From: Gnetum montanum
Lineage: Eukaryota; Streptophyta; Gnetopsida; Gnetales; Gnetaceae
Assembly (NCBI GenBank): GCA_015680685.1
Contig: MNCI01005245.1
Coordinates: forward strand, 27,971-91,970
DNA length: 64,000 bases
Reading direction: 5' to 3'
The notes under the pieces were generated by a model. It saw nothing but the letters and a program-made list of their open reading frames with translations. It was not told where the DNA came from and did not search any database. This document shows, in pieces, positions 47,801-56,800 of this stretch (positions are counted from its first letter, which is position 1; each line of letters begins with the position of its first letter). The translations under genes and the position numbers were made by a program.

Positions 47801-50800
47801 CTCAACCACGGCTTGGCTAACCAAGCAGCCTCGAAACAGAACAATCGTGGGGCCTGGGGCTTATCCGGCCCGATCAAACAGGTCAACAAGCAGTGGTCTG
47901 ATGCGACCCTCTCTTGCCCTGAAACATGGACGGAGGAATGGAGGAGGAGGTCAATGCTAATGCAAACCCGATCAATTTGGGTGAGTCATAAGTTTATCAA
48001 GTAACATGTTGTGAATTTGGGCTACAACTGAAGCACTATGATACCTCGCAATAACTAGGTGTTTTAGAGTACAGGCACACTGCAATGTGGGTGTAATCAT
48101 TTGCAGTACGCTGATATAATGTTGGTTCTCCCAAAGGACACATTAAAACCACTATTCTTCAATGAGAATTGATGCTAAAATTATTTATTTGGATAGGTTT
48201 CATCCATCATCAAAAGAATTCTTCTCTTCTTCCTTACAAAGGAGAGAAAGGGGCCACCTACTTATAGAACTGGATAGGGGCAATGTACATCACCTGGGGC
48301 CAAGTTTGTTTTACCCATTCTTGTCATAAAATGAAATATTACATCTGCACATCAAAAACCTTTTATTTAATTTTTAAATAAAACTTGACTTTTGAGCTTA
48401 CCATTTGTTATTTATTTTTCCTTCAACTTTTTATTAGAAAATCATCAAAAATATATCATCCGAAGATTTTTGCCTTAGTTTCAGAAAATTGTTTAGCACT
48501 TGAAACACTTTCCATGCATCCTATTTTTTAATTGTCCCTCTTTTAGGGCACAATAGGAAGTATATCTTCAAGTTCTTCATGCATCAACCAATCTTCAATA
48601 TTCTTGGAAATCATCATGATCTTTGGTTTCTTTCTCCTTGGTGGGGTTTCTCATGCCTTGGAATTTTTTACGTGGACATGTTCTTCTTAAATATTTTGCA
48701 AAGCCTCATGTTAGACTTGACTTGAGGCTTTGGTACATCATTTATCCTTTTTTTTTTTTTGAGAAAATGTTCGGGAGTGTATTACTGAAAAATTATAGTA
48801 CAAGAGTATACAATTCAAGGGTCATCAAAAATGGCCCGCGGGAGGGGGGGTGGAGACCCCCACACAAAAATCCGGCACCACAAACGACAAGCCGGAGCCA
48901 CGCGTGTGTGCGGCAAGTAGTCCCCCAACAACGCGTAACACCACGCTGGGGAGGGGGGGTGCACCCCCATGAACAACAACGGGGGGAGGGGGGGAGGCAA
49001 AACAGAAAGCGCGAGGGGGGGGCAGGCAAAAGGAAACAGCGTCGCCGAGAGGGGGGGGGCGTCGCCAAAAGGAAAAAATCTTTGAAATGGTGCTGGAATC
49101 ATCTTTAATTTGTTCATGATCATCTTCATCTTATGCTTGAATTTAGGTGAGGTTGGAAACATAAATTTATTCAGATTTTTTTTTCTTTCGAGAAAAGTTC
49201 AGGAAAGTATTAATGTAAAATATGTACAGCAAGGAAATACAAGGGAAAGAAAAAATCCCCCAATCACACAAGACTTTGCAAGTCGGGGCAAAGCAGGAGG
49301 GCTGGCTCTGCTCTCTCATGGGCCTTTGGAGGTCGTTAACTACTCCACGTGGAGCATTACGGCTCTCCACATGGATTCTGGTATTTGGAAAACGAATTTC
49401 TATGGGCCTCAAATGTGGGAAAATGGCTACAGGAGCTTCGGAGGGTTTGCTTCCCTAGTCCAAGATCGACGGCTTTGGATTATCGTAGGGCATTTCAATC
49501 AGAGGCTCTATGGGTGGGAAAAATCTGATGAGGGGATCCAAGATCCACTGGGAGCTCGGGAGTGCTTACAATTTCTGGAGGCGCATGATCTGGTTGACTT
49601 GGATATTCATGGGTGTCAGTTCATGTGGAGCAACCATCAGAAGGGGAGTGAGTAGATCATGACAAAGATTGATCATGTTTGGGTCAGTTCACATCTTCTC
49701 ATGATGCAAGGATTTGTGGCGAATGGGCAGGAAAGGGTGACATCTGATCACAGGTCCATTCTATGCTGTATAGGTGATGTTTCTGTTGGGAAGGCTGGTC
49801 CTTTTCGATTTGAGCGCTATTGGCTCCATAAGCCATGACTGAGACCATTCGTGGCTGGTCTTTGGGGGACCTACAAGAGGTCTCTGGAACCCTGGGATTT
49901 TCTGAAACAGGGACTGACTCAGCTAATGCAGGCCATGAGACAGGTCAGTGCTGAAGAAAAATATTTGTTCAAGAGTCAGTGGGGGAGACTGCTGCAATGG
50001 CTGGTGGAAATCCAACAGGACCAGGAAAGTGGTAAGGACTTGCACAAGGAGGAGTCAGAAATCCTGTCTCAACTTCAGGCTATGGATAGGGAGGCAGAGG
50101 CTTATTGGAGACAGAGATCTTGGGCAAGGTGGCTGAAAGACGAGCACCAAAATTTTCAGTTTTTCTTTGCTACTACCACGTCTGCCAAATTGACTAAGAA
50201 GATTCACAATCTCTACTTTCTAGGACAAGAAATCTGCAAGGTGCCATGGGTTGCTCAAACACTGATGGAATTTTCATCTAATATTTGTAAGGGAAGGTCA
50301 ATGTCGCCTTTGTCTGTGCATGTGGAGTCTATTCTATATGAGGATAATTGTCATCTGCTAGCTCCTTTTTCCATGCAAATGCTCGAAGAGGCGCTGGGTT
50401 CAATGAAGCTAGGAAGAGAGTCGAGACCATATGGTTGGCCAATGGAATTTTTTAGAATGTTCCTTGATCTCCTTGGGGAGAATATTCTCGATGCGTTCAA
50501 TGCTATGCTGAGATGGCACCAAGTGCATAAGGAGATCAACTGTGCCTGTATAGTTTTGGTACCAAAATCAAATCTCTCTATGGAACCATCACATTTTTGG
50601 CCGATTGGGGTTTGCAATACCCTTCTTTGCCTTTTTTTGAAGATGCTTGTGGCGCCGCTGGCACCCCTTCTACCACAATTGGTTGGACTCAATCAGGCAC
50701 ATTTTATTTAGGGCAAGCACATTTAGGACTAGATCCTATTGGTGCAGGAGGTTCTGCATTCCTTGTGGCAGTCACGGTATCCAAGTATGTGCCTCAAATT

Positions 50801-53800
50801 GGATATCTCTAAGGCTTATGATACCGTGTCTTGGGAGGCCTTGGAGGTAATTATGCTAAGGAAGGGGTTCCACTTAGATTTTGTAAAGCCTTGCATATCC
50901 ATTCAGACTTCCAGGGCTTTTTCTTTAGATTTGGATGGGCAGTTGTGGGGGTTCTCATCCCTGGGAAGGGGGTTAAGACAAGGGAACCCTTTGTCCCCGT
51001 ACCTTTTCATTCTGGTAATGGATATCCTACAAGCATATTGTGAGGCAAAGGGGGTGAGGGGTTTGGAGATTGTCGGGGTGAGGTGTCTAGTTGAGCATTA
51101 TGTGGATGACACCATTCTGTTTTTGTGGGTGGTGGTCCCACAAGCCAGGGCAATCAACTGAACATTGGAGCACATGGCTCTGGAGATTGGTCTAGAAATA
51201 AATAGAGGTAAGTCCATTGTTCACTTGTTGAACACTCCTATCAGGGTGAAGGGGTTGATTATGCAACATTTGGGGGTCCTCCTTGGATCACAAGAGGACA
51301 CGTACTTGGGACTCCCTTTATGTGATTGGCATGGGAAACAAGTTTGGGGTGGCTTGTTACAACAGATTCAAAAGTGGATTGATCACTCGATGTGTCATTT
51401 GCTAATACTATCTTATCTACCATGGCTAGGTATGTGGCTTCAGTTGCTCACCCCTCTGAGTGGTATTGTAAAGCGGATTGACCAAGTCATTTGCAATTTC
51501 ACTCGGTCAAGAGAAAAAGAAGGACAAAGATTACATTTGGTGAAATGAGATGTGGTTGCTTGTCCAAAGAATGTTGGGGGCTTGGGAATTCCTAAATTCC
51601 AGGACATTATTGACATGGGAGCCCAAGCTCTAGTCAATAAACTTATCGTGCTAGGTCATCAGCCGACACAATGGATCAGTGTGATGGGAGGAAAGTATCA
51701 ACAATGGGAAGACAGGCCACAAGATTCCCACGTCTAGAAGGTAATTTGTAGACATGCTACGATGGTTATGCAAGAGGGGTTGCTGGGAATCTCACCGCAG
51801 CAATTTATCAAACACAAATATCTAGAGGTACACGATTGGGGAGGTTATGGAAAGGAAACCTCCCTGAAAAATTAAAATTTTTCATTTAGTTGATTTAGCA
51901 TTCAGTGTTGCCGATAAAAGCAGTGCTTAAGAGGCTAGGGGTACATGTGACGAACATGTGTCCCATTTGCATGGCTGCAGTTGAAATTGTTGCCCACTTT
52001 CTATTTAATTATGAGTTTATGGGCCAAGTTTTTTGTGCAGCGAATCTCCAGGAGAATTTGAAAATTTCTGGTGATTCGAAGGTGACGATGGTCTTGTGGG
52101 TGCTGTGGAAGGCGTGAAATTGGCATATTTTTTGGGGCCTACAGCTACCGCCACCAGTGCATATTGTGGCACAAGGAATTAGATTGTGGGCAAAGGCGCA
52201 TGCAACCATGGGCATCACTCCGACTTTCGAGCCAACTTGTGATGGCTACTAGGCCAACCCAATGCTTTGGGGGATGGTGCAATGGGCAGGGTGGGCTGAC
52301 CTGCTTCCCCTATTGCAAGGGGAGCCAAACCTTGCCAACGATGCCCTTTTTTTCAATTGGGTTAGGGATGTGACCATGTTTCGCATAATAAGGATTACAT
52401 TGACAAAGGCCTCCATTGTAGGTTTTTGGGGCTATTGGCAAGGGGTGTGGGGGAGTTGCTAGTGGTGGTGGAGGTTTCCAATGACTCAAATGCGGGTGAG
52501 GTTGGGGGTGACTTGAGGGGAACTTTGGCTTTTGAGTTACCCCCTAGCCCACTAGCGGAGTTCTAGGGGATAGAGTAGAGGATTGCAACCGAGGGTGGGA
52601 GGTTGGAAAGGGGGGGGGGGGGGGGGNNNNNNNNNNNNNNNNNNNNNNNAACATGCACACTTGCATGATTATGTGGTGGAGACGGTTGAGGTGGCAATGC
52701 TACACACACAGAAGGAGATGCGAGATATTTGGCAAACGCACTGAGCTGTGTGTGAGGAAGAGTTCTGACATCAGCTGGAGGAGGCGGTGCGAATGGGCAA
52801 CAACATTGCCAAGGTGGCAGAGGCGGTGGCATGTTGCACGCAGGAAGAGGAACAAATTTTCTAAGAGGCACATTGGACCGAGCAAGAGACAAAATTACAA
52901 CATCATCTAGAGGAGTCTAAGTGCTAGTGCCGGGAAATTGCGGAGGAGGAGCAATGATGGTGAGATTTGGTAGATACAGCAGCTAGGGAGGCCCTTGAAG
53001 GGGAGCTCAAGGAGAGCCTATGGACACAACTTCTAGAGGAAGTGCACCTATAAGAGATACAAGAGAAGGAATAGCAGGAACAACGGTTCGAGTAAGAGAC
53101 AACTTTAATCCAACAACAATTGGATCAGAAGCATGAGCAAAGTGCTAGGGCTTGGCTGAGGGAAGGGCGGTGCCCATATGTCATCATGGACATTGGGTGA
53201 AATACTTCTTGGCATGTGCTTCGGCACAATATCAGGCGCAAAGGTAAGGACTTGCATCCAGATGGTAGAGAAAATGCGGAGTGGAGGGAGTAGGTGTTTA
53301 AGAGTTTCTAGGAGGCAACAAATTTTGTGGATTTGGAACGTCACAAAGCTATCCTAGATGTTGTCCATGCCTAGGAGAGGGCTTTTTGTGCCTACATCTG
53401 ACTTCCTACTCACATCTAAGGGGTTGTGGTTGTTGGGGATTTTCGATGATTTAAGGGGTTGTCTTGTACAGGTGATTTCCTACCTCCCATCCTAGGGTGG
53501 GGGGGGGGGGGGGGGGGGTGGTGTTTCCAATGGATGGGGTTTTTTTTTTTTTGTTACTTTTGTTTTGGGCGTTTTGATTCTAGTTGCCACATCAAAAGAA
53601 TATGCTCCAACACCTACAACTAGATGTGCAGATTGATAAATCTGGAATCAAAACCTTTGTTAATCATAATCGTAGAAAGAGCCTCCCAGCTCACCATATC
53701 GTATACTTTCGTGATGTCCAGTTTCAAGCACATTCCAAGAAAACCCGCCTCCCGCATCGCATGAAGAACCTCCTGCATCAAGATCACTTGGTCTTGTACG

Positions 53801-56800
53801 AATCTACCTTTAATGAACCCTACCTAATGTTCCCATACTAACCTCGACATCCTTGAAACCAAACACCTAACCAACATCTTAGTAAAAATACGATGCAGAA
53901 CATTGCATACACTAATCAACCAAAATTGCACTAGACCCATCAGGTTGAACTGCTTGGGAATGAGGATGATCCTGGAGCAATTAAGCTCCTATTGAACCTG
54001 TCGTTGCCACAACATCATATTGAAAGCATCCAACACGTTTGCCTAAGCAAATCCACAAACTCCCTGAAAAACTCAATGTTCCAACCATCTGGGCTAGGAG
54101 CCCTATCCACCTTCATCGACGTCATGGCCATGTCTAACTCCTGCATTGTGAATAGGGCCAGCAACAAATGGTTCTCCTCTTCTCTTAACACATGTTGCAC
54201 CTATATTGAAAGTGGTAGCATGTGTCTGTTGCCCCATATGTTCACCTTTTAATCATCCATCGCATTTCCAATTGCTTGGGGCTACATTTTTGGCAAAAGC
54301 GCTAGAGTCATACCTAGAACTAGCAAACTAGTAGAGCTTTCCTCTGGTGGAGACATTGGCCCTGTTCTACACCAAGTGGAACATTCACTTTGCCTACCCC
54401 TTCGATTTGGTAGCAGTAAAGAAAATCCATGTGTTCATGCACCCCTCCCTAAGCCATCGAACCCAAGCATGTTGCTTCCAATATAATTCATCCTCCGCAA
54501 TGAGGTCTTGGAGTTGTCTCAGAATAGCATCCTCCTCCCTCTCTAACAACAGCCACGCCTCCTGCTAATCTTGAATATCCCTCAGACTTCGTTGAAGGTC
54601 CCTCCTACAAGCTCTAAAAGAGAACTTGTCCTCAATCTTTTCAAAGCAAATCGCCCATTTCAATTGGAGTAAGCCATCTCTAAGAAAATCCCGCATGTCT
54701 CCCTGACTGGGGGAACCAACCCAGATCTCCTTCACAAGAGGTCTCAGCCAAGGCTTCAACAACCAGGAGCACTCGAACTAAAAGGGGAGGGGTCTCCTCT
54801 TTTGCCTCCCCAGATGGCAAACAATGGAACGGTGATCAAATGCCTGCCTTTCCTTCCCAAAAACCTAGATGTCAAAGTGCATCAAAAGTTCCAAACTGAC
54901 CCACACCCGATCAATCCTAGACAGCACCCAATCCTTGCCTCTCTTCCTATTAATCCATGTGAAGCAACAATTTTCTATCTCCATATCCACCAATGCATAT
55001 GATTCCAAGAACTATTGAAACTGCTGAGCTCCAAGGCGGTCGCTATTATCTTCCCCCCATTTCTCCCATGGATATAGATGTTGATTGAAGTCACCAACAA
55101 CAACCCATCAATGTGTGTTAGGCACCAACGCCACCACCCGCCTCAGCTCTTGCAACTTGGCCTCCCACATTTGGGCCCCATAAAAATTGGTAACCCAAAG
55201 CCCAGTTGAAGATATGCAAACCATTATGCTCCATACAAAAGAGTCCAGTAGGTTAAAAGGGACTTTCGACAAAATTGCTAATCCCACTACCTAGCCCTGA
55301 CGAGCCACCAATTGCGGATGCCAACCTTTCCACCTCAAATGATAGAATTTAGTCAGCTGCAACTTTGTCTCCTAGAAACAAATCACATCACAATCTTCAC
55401 TTCTAGCAATCTCCTTCAAAGTATTTCTTTTATAGGGTGTACCCTGTCTTGTGCAGTTCCATGAGAGAATCTTTAACCGTTTTTTATAGACCTTTCAAGG
55501 TTGGCTAAAACCCCAAATCAATATCCATTTGTGTTTTCTTGCTACGAGCAAGTAGCATAGGAGGCCTACCCAGCTTCATTGAACCCGGTGAGAGGGGAAA
55601 ACTTCCAGGTTCCTCTACCACCAGATCAAATACTTTTGACATTCTAGGCATCAACACTCCCCTAACCACCGACACCCAGTCACCTAATGGGAGGAGCTCC
55701 ATTGCCCTTCTCATCGTGGAAGGGAAGAAGGAGCTAGAAGGATCCCTCCCCTTGCAAGGACTACCCTCAACCGAGATCATGGGCCAACTCCACTGGCATT
55801 GGTGCCAGGTTAGTAGCCACCTCTGCAACCACCAAACACCTGTCGTGCCCTACATGAACCCATCCCTCCACATTCTGCTTAGGTAGAGCCTTCACCCTAA
55901 TAGGGGCCTAGCCTTTGCCTATAAATCTGCAAGTGGCCACCATGTGGTTTCCTTTCCCACAAATTGAACAACCTACATTTGGTGGCATAGATCCTGTTTT
56001 TTCATTAGACAAATTTTCATATTCCACATGGATCTTCTCATCTCCCAACAAAAGTTCCAAGATGATCTCCTTTACCAAATCCTTGGAAGACAAGGATCTC
56101 CACACACAAAACCAAGCAAAGCCCATCCACTCCATGGAGTCAGTAAACTTGTCAAAAGATATAAACTCACCAAAGAAATCGACGAGTTTTTAGGAACTCC
56201 GGCATCCACATCTCCTAGGGAATTCTTGATATGTGAATCCACACAGGTGCCTTAGAAAACAAGTTTGGATCCCTATGAGCACCAAGATGCCATGGTGTCA
56301 GTCTGAGCCCTCACACCCTATAAAACCACAGCCCCCTAACAAGGCCTTGTCACGGTCCTCCACCAACCGAAAAACAAATAGAAGGAGCTCCTTTGAGAGA
56401 CTTTGTATCTCAAGCTCCCCCAAACCCCACGATTTAAAAGCCCTTTTTCAAATTAGTTCCAACTTAGGGAGACCCCTAGATGACATAAACTTGCTAATGA
56501 AGCTCCTTTCCATTGTTCAAACCCCCTAGCAGGGTGGCCCAGGAACTTGCAGTCACATGGAGCCCTCCCTCCAGGAACGAGCTTCAATGCCTCCATTACC
56601 CAACCGGCAACCCGCCCCCCAAAACATCATACCCATAGTTCCCACCAGCCCCACCAACAACCGCCCCACTCTATTTGCCATGTGATGCAAGTCCTCCGCT
56701 CCACTATCTCCCTCTCCAATGCCCTCATTGGCACTCGCACCCACAATCACTCCCACTCCCTCTCCTACACCTTAATATTCTCATCAATCAAAGCTACTCC

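Larger units (their letters stand above)
43774..47985 (-). mobile_element. L1-type LINE copy B1 with extended C-terminus
   Basis: GC-rich 4.2-kb insertion in the 17.4-kb HisRS intron, in the same orientation as the gene. It has a T11 (minus poly-A) at 43774-43784, a 7-bp duplication TCATAAG, and a 5' truncation in the endonuclease. Minus-strand order: endonuclease end and linker, RT, zf-RVT, GW/NW domain, E/Q-rich coiled coil, terminal GRCPY-type domain, 3' UTR. It is the best preserved copy here: the RT core is open for 317 codons. The base composition differs sharply from the surrounding intron. Confidence 0.88.
49273..53590 (+). pseudogene. L1-type LINE copy C with extended C-terminus
   Basis: Plus strand. 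Endonuclease from FASRGKAGGLALLSHGPLE, with WIIVGHFNQRLY (GDFN changed to GHFN), TKIDHVWVSSHLL and VTSDHRS. The linker is 49800-50230. RT: SRPYGWPMEFFRMFLDLL, FWPIGVCNTLL, motif A LKLDISKAYDTVSWEAL (50790-50840), motif B GLRQGNPLSPYLFILVMD, and VEHYVDDT at the YADD site. zf-RVT: CPICMAAVEIVAHFLFNYEF (about 51960). The extension has TPTFEPTC, GWADLLPLLQGEPNL and FFNWVRDVTMF (52220-52390), a coiled coil (52760-53150), and the terminal block SARAWLREGRCPYVIMDIG with LRHNIRR, HPDG and ERAFCAYICLPTHI (53140-53420). Several TAG/TGA stops; a 23-N gap at 52627-52649. Confidence 0.88.
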
